64,000 nt of DNA from Aotearoamyces nothofagi (GCA_015345905.1 JADDTR010000001.1:620001-684000), one strand, 5' to 3'; shown: positions 46,428 to 57,778, counted from the stretch's first letter. The notes: generated by a model from the sequence alone, not told the origin. Numbers and translations are program-made.

Positions 46428-47933
46428 ATGGCCACCGATATGGATATTGATATGGATTTGGACATAGAGGCTATTGAACAGTACGCAATACCTGACACCG
46501 TACGTCCCCATCAATATTCTACGCTATCCGTATATCTCCTATACCCAGTCTTCTGCATGTGACTAATAGAACTATGACAGGCCTCCCTCACGATTGAGTC
46601 TCAGCCTCTAGTGACGTCTAGTACTGTAATTTCTGATTCGGGTGCAGTGCAGTCAACTCCGCACAAAGTTCACCTCCGGGGCTTAGATAACCTAACATCC
46701 TCAGATCTCAAAGTGTTTGCTGCCGAATATTTCAGCTCCGAACTCCCTGAGAGAATTGAGTGGATTGATGATAGCTCTGCAAATCTTGTTTATGCGACAC
46801 CTGCTGTCGCTTTGGATGCTCTTGTGGCTTTTGCAGCTGCTGAGCTTGACTTGTCACAGCTTTCAGTCTTGCAAATGCTTCCCGCAAAATCATTTCCCGC
46901 TCACCCCGAAACCAAATTGGAGGTTCGACTTGCGGTAAATACCGATAAAAAACAATCTGGGGCTCGCGAACGAAGTCGCTTCTATCTTTTCAATCCAGAG
47001 CACGATCGTGCGGAGCAGAGGAAGAGGGAAGGCTATGGTCGAAGAGGAGGCAGGAGATATCGTGATCGTGACGATGGCGGCTATAGGAGTCAGGTCTATG
47101 ATGATCATGAACAACAGCGCCGGCAGCATGACGAATCATTTGATGCGAATCTCTATGATGATGACGAGGCCGCACTTGCAGCCCGAGCATCCAAGCAATA
47201 CGAGCGCCGCAGCTCCAGGTCTAGTATGTCATCTGGCGAGTACAGAGGTCGAGGGATACGAAAGGCAGGGTTTTCCGGCGCTGGAAAAGAGTTGTTTCCA
47301 GATCGCGTCGGCCGCCGCAATAACGGAAGGCTTCGGGATCGTGATCGCAGTGCTTCTCCTGCCCGCGATAGCGACGGTGATGAGAGTATGGGAGGCAATG
47401 TTTCAAGCAGGACAGTAGGTCGTCTCCATAGTGATAATGGCGGCTCCGCAAATCGTCTCAAGGCTCAAATGATTAAATCGCAACTGAGAGAACCTACGTC
47501 TACTCCGAAGGAACTCTTTCCTCAAAAGTCCCCAATCAGTCACCGTCGCTCTGATGCGTTTGATGCGGCGGATGTAACAGCAGATCTATTCGCAGACAGG
47601 ATGGCAGTTCCATTTGTCGATGGTAGCAGCGATGTACCTCCCAGGAAACGCGATCTAATGTCTCGAATTACGAAAGCAAAGCAGGAAAGTCGGCTTGAGG
47701 ACCGGATTTCTTTAGTGCCTATCGACGATCAAAGAGAGTTTAGTATCCAGCGTATCTCAAAGCAGACCCCATTATCAGGATTTACTATCAAAGGCACTGG
47801 AGGAGTCCGTGGTGGCGTTGTGAAGGAGCTGTTTCCTACTCGGTCTGTGGAAAACGCTGGCAAGGAGCTATTCTCAGAGAAGTTAGAGGGACGAGGCGGA
47901 AGGCGACAACGGGCGGAGGATATGTTCTATTAG
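46428..47933 (+). CDS. NCBP3-like nuclear cap-binding / mRNA export protein
   Basis: Exons 46428-46499 and 46581-47933 encode 474 residues. After an acidic start (MDIDMDLDIEAIEQY), residues about 50-115 form the NCBP3-type RRM-like domain: PHKVHLRGLDNLTSSDLKVF, PERIEWIDDSSANLVYAT and ALDALVAF. The IEW(L/I)DD..xNxV pattern matches metazoan NCBP3 (C17orf85), an mRNA cap-binding subunit that joins NCBP1 and TREX. The rest is Arg/Gly/Ser-rich and disordered. Four KELFP-type motifs are spaced through it at about residues 260, 334, 439 and 452 (last one KELFS), plus a weaker DLFADR. These repeats look like short binding motifs. The assignment rests on the RRM-like block; the repeat role is unknown. 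Confidence 0.82.
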
Positions 47934-48734
47934 AGGCGAGGGTTCTGCACTGATCCGAGTCAATATCCATGGTCTTGCGGATGGCGGCTTCATAGCTTTG
48001 CCGATTGAGATTTCTGCATAGCACTGGCGTTCATATCGTGCTGTTACATGTTTCGGGGTTTACCAGATTACTAGGGCCTACACTAGGATGGTACTTATCT
48101 GAATTATGGTTGAATACGACGGATTGAATCTCAGCTCTAGCAGTCAACCTTAACTCCATTAGAACAATTAGATGTGCTTTTTTAGTACTCACAGTCTATC
48201 TTATCCAAATATGATTCAAGATCTTACTATCAGATATCAGTAAGAGTTGGTTTGGGATTTGGCCAATCACTATCCATGGATTTGAGAATGTACCATGAGT
48301 GCTCACCAGATGGCCAATTGATCCATCGCACCCTGTATTGGATGACTGATGAAAAGCAGGTCGAAAACTCACTTCAGACTATAATACAAGGGTTTGACCC
48401 ATTTGTACCTTGACTGTAAAGCAAATAAAAGTCAGCCAGAAATGAGCCACAACCTATCTATTACATTTCCACAAGAGATTATTAATATGGTGTAAGGGGC
48501 TGACAATATCCTAGGAGGGCACATCTGGCCATAATAACCGGGCTGGTTCGGTGATGGCCAAACATGAGGAGGTACTTGATTCGAATGGTCTAAATTTCTC
48601 ACTTGAGCAAGCCCGTCGTAGAAAGTGAGGTGAAGGCCATTTATGCAGGTCAATCCGCTTTGTCGAGTCGAAGGAATTATCATCGCTGTGAGAAAGGAAA
48701 GACGGCTTTCAGTATCTAACTTTTAAGGCAAAAT
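47934..48734. other. Intergenic spacer
   Basis: This 801-bp gap between two plus-strand genes holds the 3' end of the cap-binding gene and the promoter of the next gene. No gene or repeat array of note is seen. Confidence 0.45.
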
Positions 48735-50554
48735 ATGGCAGATATGCCACGCTGGCTAAGAGGGTTTCAACGCGCTCGCGTTTCTAATCTACAACCGGCA
48801 TCAACGTCAGAATTCGACAGGAGCATCTTTCACGGTAACAACGAACCAGAAGCAGAGATGTCACGTCTACGTCCTTCTCCGAGGACATCGTCTTCATATC
48901 TCAGCTTCGGCCGTACAAACGCAACCCCGATTCAGGTGATGGATCCGATAACTCATGTGAGAGAGGCAGATCGTGTTGTCTGGCACAACCCAAACTCACA
49001 TCAGATGGCCGAAACCCTCAAGGCAGTAATGATGGTCCAAGGCTGTTTTGAACCAGTTCCAGTTGAGTACAACTCCTGCATCTTGCACGTCCTAGAAGCG
49101 TACCATGATCTCTACCAAGAACTGAAGGAAGCGGGTCAAAGCGTGCTAGAGACAAAACAAAAGCTCCAGCATCAGAACGAAGAGCATGCACAACGGGTCT
49201 CAGAATGGAAGGAGAGAGAGTCTAAGTACAAAAGCGAGCTAAAGAAACTGGAGGTCATGTTGGCTAGCGGGGAGCGAGGGTTAGATCTTGTGACCTCGGC
49301 GCGGTCAAACAGTGCTCTGCATCAGGATAAAAAGAAGAAGGTAGAGTTTGAAGTCCAGACATTCGTTGGGACAGAAGAGGCTTGTCGGCCTTCTCGCTGC
49401 GATCTTGAGAAAAAAGGTAAGTCGTTGACTTCTCCTAGTGTAGCTGGGCGTAAAAGTACCAAGCACTTCCCCGGAAACTGAACGGCGAGACGTTCATGGT
49501 TCACTTATTGATATATCTACTAGCAATCATGGCCGCCGACTTTGCCGCAGAACGAGACGCGCATGCACTATTCACATCGTCTAAGTCTTTCCCTGCACCT
49601 GATCAGAGTTACACTTTCGCCACCTTACCACCTCCAGCTACACCTACACGTCGATCTCTGAAGCCTAAGGTCGTGAGAGATGTGTCCTGTAACGCTCCAT
49701 TGCGAAAGGCTCAAGTCGAGTCAGCCTTGAAGCCCGGTGTCCATGAGCGACTGTCTACAAACATTGGCAGTAGCACAACATCAAAGCTCTCTTCTGTGGC
49801 AGGCTCGGAAACAGTTCCTAATATGCAGTCTCAGGCCGCAGCCTCGTCTCATAGGCTCAGAGAGGCGGGTGACAATCATTCCTCCAAATACTTTTGCTCA
49901 AGTATCGATAAGAGCAAACCTCTACCAGAGCTTCCATCAAGCCCTGAACAGGACATCTCCGAAACTTTACGGGACGGCACCATGGGAGAAACTGTGGCAA
50001 CTGCACCGGAATACTGTTGCACAGGGAGAGAAACCTCAAACCAATCGACCACCCAGAATAAAGGCTTCTCCTTCGTCCCTGGTGATGACCTCTACAAGCA
50101 CATGTCCTTCAACAAAGAAAGCACCCAGGCTACGCTCAGGGCCTTGGAGAAACGTGCCAGGCTCACCGAGAAGATGGAAACTATGAGCGCTTCAGAGACT
50201 ATTGAAGGCGTCTACCCACCTGAGTTCAGAAAAGATTGTCGATCAATCGCAACTCTTTCGAAACTAAAAGAGCAGCAGCGCCCATCTATCGAGGGCAGGG
50301 GCATAATGGGTGGTCCAGAGCGCATTGGCTCACAGAGTAGTGCAGTCACGGCCGTTCGAGATAATTCTGGTGGACGCGTCAAACCATTAGAGGCTGCCAG
50401 CCCAGACCCGATTGAGCAGCCTAGGTTGAATCGTCACAACGGAAGCAGCGAGGCTACCATTGCAGCTGTACGAGCTATTGCTGGAATTGAAGGAAGGAAT
50501 CTGAAGAGGAGCTCTTTAGAGAGAGCATGGAGTGGCCGTTTAACAACGCTATAG
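48735..50554 (+). CDS. Coiled-coil protein of unknown function
   Basis: Exons 48735-49416 and 49524-50554 join in frame to 570 residues. The first exon encodes MADMPRWLRGFQRARVSN, a conserved-looking block VREADRVVWHNPNSHQMAETLKAVMMVQGCF, EYNSCILHVLEAYHDLYQEL, and a coiled coil (LETKQKLQHQNEEHAQRVSEWKERESKYKSELKKLEVML). The second exon is Ser/Pro-rich, with FSFVPGDDLYKHMSFNKESTQATLRALEKRARLTEKMETM and a C-terminal SLERAWSGRL. The 107-nt intron (49417-49523, GTAAGT ... CTACTAG) gives phase-1 continuity; without it the second part would need its own start at ATG 49530. I cannot assign a family. Two separate genes remain possible but are less likely given the matching phase. Confidence 0.62.
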
Positions 50555-51009
50555 CCAGCGACTTTTCAAGGAGAGTATGCCAATTCAATAGCTAGCTATA
50601 GAGTAATCTACCATAAATGAACAGATTTCAGGATATTATTTGACAAGAGACGGCAGTTCAATTAAAGCTAATTGTAGTGCAATCCACAGCTTTCGACAGG
50701 CGAAGCTCAATTGCTGCCGGGGAATTAAAAAGACTGCACATGCCCACATGGGCTTGGGGTCTATTTGTGTTTGGGCGTTTTAGTCCCATACTCACCGTAT
50801 CTAGCCCTATATTCAAGGATTTGAAGCTTCAAAGGAATGGTGAGCTTTTGGGTCGAGCGCCGCCAGGGGCTTTGATGATTGATGTTCAAGATGCCGAGTT
50901 TCGAGTTTCAAGATTTAGACGTCGTCATAATTAGCATAGCACGGTAGCTGCCGTCCTGTGGCCCGTGCACTTGGCCGTTAGATATCTACTGTACAGTATG
51001 TAGGGCGAC

Positions 51010-51079
51010 AAGGCCGCAAGGCCGCAAGGCTGCAAGGTTGCAAGGCTGTCAGGCTGTAAGGCTGTCAGGCTACAAGGCA
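51010..51079. repeat. Octamer minisatellite, AAGGC(C/T)G(C/T) unit
   Basis: Nine tandem 8-bp units with point differences (AAGGCCGC, AAGGCTGC, CAGGCTGT and similar), ending about 170 bp before the ureidoglycolate lyase ATG. Confidence 0.92.
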
Positions 51080-51164
51080 CGAAAGTCGAGCACTCACGGA
51101 CGGTACGGTATCTCCCTTATCGTAGCCTCGGGATTGAAGCCTAGGGCACTCATCATCCAGCATC

Positions 51165-51196
51165 AAACCTCCAAACCTCCAAACCTCCAAACCTCC
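51165..51196. repeat. (AAACCTCC)4 octamer array
   Basis: Four perfect 8-bp copies, ending about 54 bp before the ureidoglycolate lyase start codon, so likely inside the core promoter or 5' UTR. Confidence 0.95.
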
Positions 51197-51249
51197 AAGC
51201 GAGGCAGGATGCTCCTTGCTACTCTTCTTCTGCGAAATCGATTATAGCC

Positions 51250-52014
51250 ATGCCGATCACCGTGAAGGTCGTTCCGCACACTCCTGTGATCAGAGTCCAA
51301 ACTCTGAATCAACATGCTTTCTCTACCTTTGGCACCGTCATCGAGAACCCACATCCTGCTCTCGAGCCCTCTCCTACTCTTCAGCAGCTCCCGCCAAATG
51401 CCGCAAAGGCTAACCAAGGTACGGCACTTAAATATTTAGATGTCACGACGATGCTTGACCTTTATACTTCTGCACCGAGCAAGGTCCCGTCAAAAGCACT
51501 TATGAACATGTTTGTTTGTGCTCCTCGGACATTGCAGCCAAGTCCCAAGGCTACGTACCAAGGTCTTTTCCATGTTGAAATTCTTGAACGTCACCCTTTT
51601 ACAACGCAAACATTTGTACCTCTGGGTCTCTCCCCTGCGGAGCAAGAAAAGGCGCAGTACCTCGTCATCGTCGCGCCCTCGCGTGAGCCGTCTGAGGCGG
51701 ATCGGGCATTACCTGTACCAGCCCCAGCCACACGAGGGCTAGGGCTTCCTGGACGTGGACTCCCGGATCTTACGGGGATTCGAGCTTTCATTGCCAATGG
51801 CTCCCAGGCAGTGACGTACGGCGCAGGCACATGGCACGCCCCGATGGTAGTCATTGGCAAGAATCCAATAGATTTTATCGTGGTGCAGTTTGGCAATGGT
51901 GTGGGGGCTGAGGATGTTCAAGAGGCCCTCCTAGAATCTGGCACATGTGCACAATTGAGAGTAGCTGTGCCAAAGGTAGAGAGCTTAACTATACATGGTT
52001 CGCCAAGGCTATGA
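51250..52014 (+). CDS. dal3: Ureidoglycolate lyase
   Basis: Converts ureidoglycolate to glyoxylate and urea in the allantoin branch of purine catabolism (yeast Dal3). One exon of 254 residues. Family landmarks: TVKVVPHTPVIRVQTLNQHAFSTFGTVIENP, ALKYLDVTTMLDLY, MNMFVCAPRTL, the beta-barrel core FHVEILERHPFTTQTFVPLGLSP, YLVIVAP, IRAFIANGSQAVTYGAGTWHAPMVVIGKNPIDFIVVQFGNGV. The length is typical for fungal members. It shares a pathway with the urate oxidase gene about 37 kb to the left. Two octamer repeat arrays lie directly upstream. Confidence 0.93.
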   Translation: MPITVKVVPHTPVIRVQTLNQHAFSTFGTVIENPHPALEPSPTLQQLPPNAAKANQGTALKYLDVTTMLDLYTSAPSKVPSKALMNMFVCAPRTLQPSPKATYQGLFHVEILERHPFTTQTFVPLGLSPAEQEKAQYLVIVAPSREPSEADRALPVPAPATRGLGLPGRGLPDLTGIRAFIANGSQAVTYGAGTWHAPMVVIGKNPIDFIVVQFGNGVGAEDVQEALLESGTCAQLRVAVPKVESLTIHGSPRL

Positions 52015-53568
52015 AGATTTGCCGCCTACTGTGGTGCACCATATTCTTCAATATCGTCCATGGAAACAATCACTAGCTGTACTTACACTTATATAAATGA
52101 AAGACCCACTCCATTCGCGAAGAGGGATTGTCGAGGGACTACTCGGGGCTCTCTAAATCTGCAATGCGATCTCCTACACGCGATTCTCTACCTGCAGTAC
52201 AACATCTTGTCTTGTCATGGCGGCCTCTCGACTTTCAACCCTCGTGTTCCGGATTAAAATATCTGAATGATTCCAGTAATGGCCCGTGGTACTGGGTTTC
52301 CAGCAACGGCGGCGTTGCGCGGCCTATCGGTATGCCAGGCTGCGTGTGGCTTGTGGCTTGTGGCCTGCGTCGGTGCTCGTATTTCAGCTGGTACTACTCC
52401 CTGATATATTTGATACATCTTACTCCGTATGGAGTGGAGTATACGCAGATTTGTAAGCTCCCTAGTAACGCTGCACCAAACCAGAACTCCGGGACGCAAA
52501 TTCCGTCCCAGAGGACCAGATGCAGCCTGCCGTGCTCTGCTCCTCCAGAGACATCCTTCCGAACTGTGCTGTTCCACCGAAATTTCCCAGGAGCTGGCTG
52601 TATCCCTTGGTGTTGTTGCATCTGGGCCCGCGAAGCTGCAGGATCAATGCAGTGATGCGACCCGACAGTTCCAGGCAGGGATTGCGATTGCGCGACTTGC
52701 TGTTGAACAGCCTGGGCAACCTGGGCGGGCGGCTTGCGTAGCCTTGCACGGCTCCCCAGCGCTCTCCCCAGCGCTGCTCAGCGGCCACCTGCATGCGTCA
52801 GCATACACCAGCATACATCAGCACCGACAAAGCTTCGAGGGATCACCCTTGTACTCCGTCTGTCTGGAGCTACTTATTTTAAGGTTGTGTGGCGTCAGGT
52901 AAATACGGCGCTGGAGTCGCGTCGAGTCGAGTCGAGTCTGTACCACGGTTGAAATCACGGCTCGCTGCATGACACGCTGCACGACTGACTGACAAATTCC
53001 CCAGCAAACGCCAGCAAACGCCAGCAGCAAACGCCAGCCATGTCGGGCGGGACTAGCAAAGTCTACTGGTTCATGATTCATGATCGTGCGAGGCTCTCAA
53101 TGGTCTATGGCTGGTGCACAATGCTGGCCTATATTGCCAATCTCCCCTACTTGGTATGAGGTTTGAGAGATCGACACCAGCTTCAACATCTCATGCTACA
53201 AGGAGCCTGTTGGCCACCTAGACGCGATACATGTCTAACACATCTCAAACGAGGGCTGGAATGCTGGTCCGTTCTCGCTTTGGACGTTGGTGTTCGTGAT
53301 CTTATCGAACTTGGAATTTGCTTGTACCTATGTATATACATTTGCATTATATTGCATAGTCGGCTATCGACGGGTATCTAGTTGTAGAAAATGACGGCAC
53401 ACGAGGCCAACACGCAGCTTATGATTATTAGGTGCTGAACTGAAAACGCTCGTACACGGTGAGAAATATTCATGACATAGAGCCCCCCAACTCCGCTGGT
53501 TTCATAATGGCGCCTGAACAACAGTTACAAGAGTGCCAACCCAAGTTGGCCAATATGTCCATCCGGCC
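52015..53568. other. 1.55-kb intergenic region between dal3 and flbD
   Basis: Overlapping open frames on both strands at 52.1-52.9 kb show no family resemblance or codon-like conservation that I can see. Short arrays lie at 52921-52937 (GTCGA) and 53001-53039 (AAACGCCAGC-type). The right part is the 3' flank of flbD. Confidence 0.45.
53001..53039. repeat. (CCAGCAAACG)n decamer-type array
   Basis: Three to four copies of a ten-base CCAGCAAACG unit, one with an inserted CAG. Confidence 0.85.
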
Positions 53569-54525
53569 TCAGCCTAGTAAAGATGAGAGATGCATCCGAG
53601 AATCGCGCTCCACCCGCTTCTCTGGATGTTGTGCAAGTGATTGGGGCGGCGGTAAACGTATCAGCGTTGATGGAGCTCTCAGCAGCTTACATCGTGGCTC
53701 GTGGTAAGAATGCCTCGTATCATGTACAGCAGGTTGCTCAGATGGTCTAAAAGATGGTGCTTGGAAGCCATTTGAACTTTGAAACTTGGACTCTCCAGGG
53801 AATCGAGCCGAGAAAGCATGCCCTTGAGCATCTGCTTCGGAAACGAAGGTATTTGAAGAGAACTGCAAGAGAGGGAGACTTGGCCTTCTAGAATCCATGT
53901 CTCTGGAGCCTAGCGGAGGAAGCTCAATACTTGGTGACGGTGCTACTCTGGGAGAGATAGAAAAGGTTGAGCCACAGTCTGACACAAGTGATGGTGCCCC
54001 GTCGGCGGAACCAGCCCGTGATACCTCGGACGCTGCTGGCGAAGGCAAAGGTAGCTCAATATGCTGGTGAGTTGGTAGGAAATTTGAGGTTATCGAAAGT
54101 GGTCTGTGTAGAGAGCTCGTCGGCCGTATAAATGATATTGGCTCCAATTTCTCGTCGTAATCATTGGAACATCGCGGGGACGATCTACGGCGGACAACGA
54201 GACGCCTTCTCCGATTCATACTACCGTTCCACCAGTTTTTGACAGCATTGTCACTTCTTCCATGCAGCCTTCGTGCAATTTCGGCCCATCGCTTGCCCAT
54301 CTCCGCAACCAAATGCTCGATCTGAAGCCCTTCTTCAGGACTGATAGGCTCATGGTTCAACGAAGGCTTCAGGTTTTGATGATACCGTTCTCGGCACTGC
54401 TTTGGCGTTCGGGAGCCGATGAGCTGTGCGATGCGAACCCAGTTCAACGCACCTTGAGTATGTACAAGCTGAGTTAGATACGCATCTTCGCCCTGGGACC
54501 AAGGGCCTCTCCGATGAGACGACAT
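53569..54525 (-). CDS. flbD: Two-repeat Myb transcription factor FlbD
   Basis: Single exon of 318 residues. It starts MSSHRRGPWSQGEDAYLTQLVHTQGALNWVRIAQLIGSRTPKQCRERYHQNLKPSLNHEPISPEEGLQIEHLV, which is nearly the Aspergillus FlbD N-terminus. R2 (about 5-52) and R3 (about 58-105, with KRWAEIARRLHGRSDNAVKNWWNGSMNRRRR) form the c-Myb-type DNA-binding domain. The rest is Ser/Pro-rich and ends RDSRMHLSSLLG, a short conserved-looking tail. FlbD acts upstream of conidiation regulators (with FlbB controlling brlA in Aspergillus) and in sexual development. The gene sits beside an 8.5-kb stretch without supported genes on its 5' side, which should contain its promoter. Confidence 0.93.
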   Translation of the reverse strand: MSSHRRGPWSQGEDAYLTQLVHTQGALNWVRIAQLIGSRTPKQCRERYHQNLKPSLNHEPISPEEGLQIEHLVAEMGKRWAEIARRLHGRSDNAVKNWWNGSMNRRRRLVVRRRSSPRCSNDYDEKLEPISFIRPTSSLHRPLSITSNFLPTHQHIELPLPSPAASEVSRAGSADGAPSLVSDCGSTFSISPRVAPSPSIELPPLGSRDMDSRRPSLPLLQFSSNTFVSEADAQGHAFSARFPGESKFQSSNGFQAPSFRPSEQPAVHDTRHSYHEPRCKLLRAPSTLIRLPPPQSLAQHPEKRVERDSRMHLSSLLG

Positions 54526-55796
54526 TGCGCGGAAAGGTATGATGGTCGTGTGCGCAGAATAAATATAAAATTACGGGGTCCCCCAAGGCTTGAGGGGTGT
54601 CCTTTGGTAGTGGCAAGTGAAGCAAAACCCGAGACGTTGATGTAAGACGGTGGGGTGGGATGTATGAACAATGAAGGTGGAAGGAATGAAAGCGTATAAA
54701 ATCTAGTAGCCGTTGGAAAGATCGCAAGGGGCTATTGCAAGGTAGTGATGATACGATCGCCCAAGACCAAGGTAGGTCAGGTACAGTATTTGGAGGGATC
54801 CAGAGAGTGAAATAGTGTTCAGCACCAGTGGTGCTAGATCAGAGACGAAAGACCCTGGAATCTGGATCAACAGACCTAACAGGACGGCGCGATGTCACTT
54901 TGGATGCGAGGAGTCAGAAGGTTATTCGCTGCAGGCGTTGCCAGCGTTGGCTGAGGAGGCCCGGATCGCACAGGTGCTGCTCAAAGAGGACGGGGGCTTG
55001 GACTGGAGACGGTTAACCTGACAGAAGCGTGGAAAGGTCGAAAGCGTGGTGGAGGCGTGATGAAAGCGTCCGTCCAGGCCTGACAACTTGGCAAGCCTGG
55101 CAAGCCTTGCAGAGAAGCAGGCGTTAAGCGTAGGTTAAAGGTAATCAGTGGAAAGTATAGCGGTGGCGCTGAAATGGTGGAGGATAAGGTGCCGTAGCTA
55201 CCCTAACAAACAAGGCAGTTAGTGGATGATAGCAGCAGGACCTCAAGGTGCCTAGGAACCTACCTTAGGTGGTAGGCAAGTGGAGGCTCCAGTGCAAGTT
55301 CCAGTGTCCGTGACCAGAGAGCTGCAATCCGATGCGTATCTACTCATCAAAGTACCTGCTTTATCAAGGTTTGGTGTCGGGAGCCTGTGCAACTTCTCTC
55401 TGCAGCCTCTCTGGCTTGGAGCTGCGAAGACGCTGAAGACAGGCACCGTGGCAGTGGTAGTTGCAGTTGCGGCGAGCAGAGAAATGACCGAGCTGGTGCG
55501 CAGGCACAGGCAAGCACAGCAATGGAGGCTAGCAGTGCTGGTTGCCAGACGGAGATAGATGAACCGTCGCGCTCTTCGATGCCACGGCAGTGAGCGAGCA
55601 AGAGTGAGTGGTGCGGAAGTGCTACAGGTGCGCGACCGGTTAGAGAGCAGAACCTTATGGTGGTGCTATACAATGGCCACGATACCCGTCCGGCGTGAAG
55701 GCTATTGCTACTGCACTCGATCGAGAATCCGGGTCTGAAATAGGGTCCGCTGATGATTGTGGTAGCGGCCGTTCGGACGAATACAGAGAGTACTCT

Positions 55797-55886
55797 TATC
55801 TTCTCCCTCTCCTCTCTCTTCTGTCTCTCTCTCTCTCTCTCTCTTCTTTTCGTTTCTTCTTCTTTCTTTCTCCCTCTCTCTCTCCT
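55797..55886. repeat. Polypyrimidine (CT)n tract
   Basis: About 90 nt almost purely C/T on the plus strand, with a perfect CT run in the middle. Confidence 0.9.
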
Positions 55887-56244
55887 CGAGCTGCTTCTCG
55901 TCTGTTGACTGTTGGCGCCTTCTTGCTATTGAAGCAACGTGGAAATTGTGGAAGCGGTCGAGGCTAAAGCTTATCCGCTGTGGCGATGCTTTAATCGGCA
56001 CTGGAATGGCGGTGCGAGCAGATATGTTTATATTCTTGACTCAAGGGACGGAAGGCGTCAAGGTTGGCCAGGGCCAGTTGATAGCAGCGGGGCCCTTCGG
56101 AAGAAGTAATACAGGTTTAGGCAGCTAGAGGCCACAACAATAGAGGCCGGGCGGCGAAGGCGAGAGTGACGCTCAAAGAATAGACAGAGCAGAGCAGGAG
56201 GTGGAGATGAGCAACGGAGAAAGCGGTGGATATGTAGATCATCA

Positions 56245-56288
56245 AGATTCCAGATTCCCGATTCCCGATTCCAGATTCCAGATTCCAG
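56245..56288. repeat. (GATTCCA/GATTCCC)n heptamer array
   Basis: Six seven-base units alternating between GATTCCA and GATTCCC. Confidence 0.9.
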
Positions 56289-56389
56289 GTTCAAGAGCAC
56301 AGATCTAGATATAAGGGATTGGGGGCTCGAAGTGGGTTTATGACTTGTGGACTTGTGGACTTGTGGAGACGTCGATGGCCTACGGGGGG

Positions 56390-56440
56390 GAGGCAGAGGC
56401 AGAGGCAGAGGCAGAGGCAGAGGCAGAGGCAGAGGCAGAA
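56390..56440. repeat. (GAGGCA)n hexamer array
   Basis: Eight almost perfect GAGGCA copies after a run of seven G. A nine-base ACTTGTGG-type triplicate lies 40 bp to the left (56343-56366). Confidence 0.95.
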
Positions 56441-56667
56441 GAGGTGACACTTGTGATTCCCTAACAGTAACTTACGGTATCCCGTGCCTTGGTTCGGGGA
56501 GGCAGCTCAGTGGCCAGCCAGCAAGGCGCCCGAGCCTGGACAGTGGCCGGTCGTCAGTCGCCAGCTGCCAGCTGCCAGCTGCCAGCCCTTGTCTCTGCTT
56601 TGTCCATCATTACAAAGTATTCCAAGAAGCAAAGCCTGCCGATGCGCCCACTTCCCACGGCGTAGAA

Positions 56668-56745
56668 GGTGGACGGCAGACGGTAGACGGTGGGCCGTGG
56701 GCCGTGGACCGTGGACTGTAGACTGTGGACAGTGGACCGTGGACG
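56668..56745. repeat. (GTGGACC)n degenerate heptamer array
   Basis: About eleven seven-base units of the GTGGACC/GTAGACG type. Confidence 0.85.
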
Positions 56746-56800
56746 GCCTGTTTCGCTCCCAGCAGCTGCTCAGCCCAGGGTTGGCATGGCCGTGTAGCGT

Positions 56801-56831
56801 GCCTGCAGCCTGCAGCCTGCAGCCTGCAGCC
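56801..56831. repeat. (GCCTGCA)4 heptamer array
   Basis: Four perfect copies, each containing a CTGCAG palindrome. Confidence 0.95.
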
Positions 56832-56988
56832 GCAATGCAGTACTGTATTGTACATATTCGCACTGGGTGAGTAGCGAGGTACCGTACCCAGGCGGCCTGG
56901 ACAGTCACATTACAGTACAGTTACTGACATCTGTAGGCCGGCGCGCCAGGGTCCCGGTTTCCTTCTGGGGCTGGGGAGGAGAGGTGCA

Positions 56989-57016
56989 CAGGACAGGACA
57001 GGACAGGACAGGACAG
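56989..57016. repeat. (GGACA)n pentamer array
   Basis: Five perfect copies, followed directly by a GCACT array (57020-57036). Confidence 0.95.
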
Positions 57017-57560
57017 TCTGCACTGCACTGCACTGCAGTCTGTCCAGGGAGCGTGGGCGGGATTTAGATGTGCGAGCGCCCATGCTCCGTACTGGAGCGG
57101 ACGTTTGTTTAACAGAGCACAGGGCGACACGGCGACACGGCGGTACAGCGACTGGGCAGGACAGACCAGAGCGCGGGATGTCTCACGCTGCAGCCCTTGC
57201 GTGATCATCGCGGGTGGCTTTGCAAATCCGTTCAGCTGGGACAACGTTGACGTCCACATATAACCAGGGATGATACTGGAGATGCAAGCCATGGACGGCC
57301 AGGGAGACAGGGTGCGTGGCCCGTGGTGCATGGTATACAGCGTCATGCTTGCCGTACGGTACAGAGGGGACAGAAGACGCATGCTGTGGTGAGTGGTAGG
57401 TGGTAGGTGGTATATGCTATATATACTATACATGCTATATATGCTATAAGTTATATGCTATGCTATGTGCTATATATCTATATACTCTATACTATACAGA
57501 CAATCTCGGGTGCACAGAGATACTCTCTGTCTGTGCTGTAGGGCAGTGCCGTACAGGCAT

Positions 57561-57617
57561 ACAGTACAGTACAGTACAGTGCAGCGCAGTGCAGTGCAGT
57601 GCAGCGCAGTACAGCGC
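57561..57617. repeat. (ACAGT/GCAGT)n pentamer array
   Basis: About eleven units moving from ACAGT to GCAGT/GCAGC and back. Confidence 0.92.
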
Positions 57618-57742
57618 ATAAGCCCGTCCGCCGTATCGCATCCACAGGTACGGTAGGTGCCGTATCCGCAGATGCAGCCAGCCAGTCCGGGGCCCTGGAG
57701 CGAAGAGCAGAGATAAGGCCCTGCCTGCCTGGGGCATTTAGC

Positions 57743-57778
57743 CGATGGCGATGGCGATGGCGATGGCCGTGGCCGTGG
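57743..57778. repeat. (GATGGC)n hexamer array
   Basis: Four GATGGC copies followed by CGTGGC variants. Confidence 0.9.

Larger units (their letters stand above)
50555..51249. promoter_or_regulatory. Upstream region of ureidoglycolate lyase with two octamer arrays
   Basis: This 695-bp gap contains two different eight-base minisatellites close to the start of the next gene (listed separately). No gene is supported. The distal part holds the 3' end of the coiled-coil gene. Confidence 0.45.

Noticed and set aside
52128-53081. Overlapping open frames downstream of ureidoglycolate lyase
   Set aside because: Several frames on both strands are open at once with no conserved pattern, no clear introns and Cys/Trp/Arg-rich content typical of non-coding GC-rich sequence.
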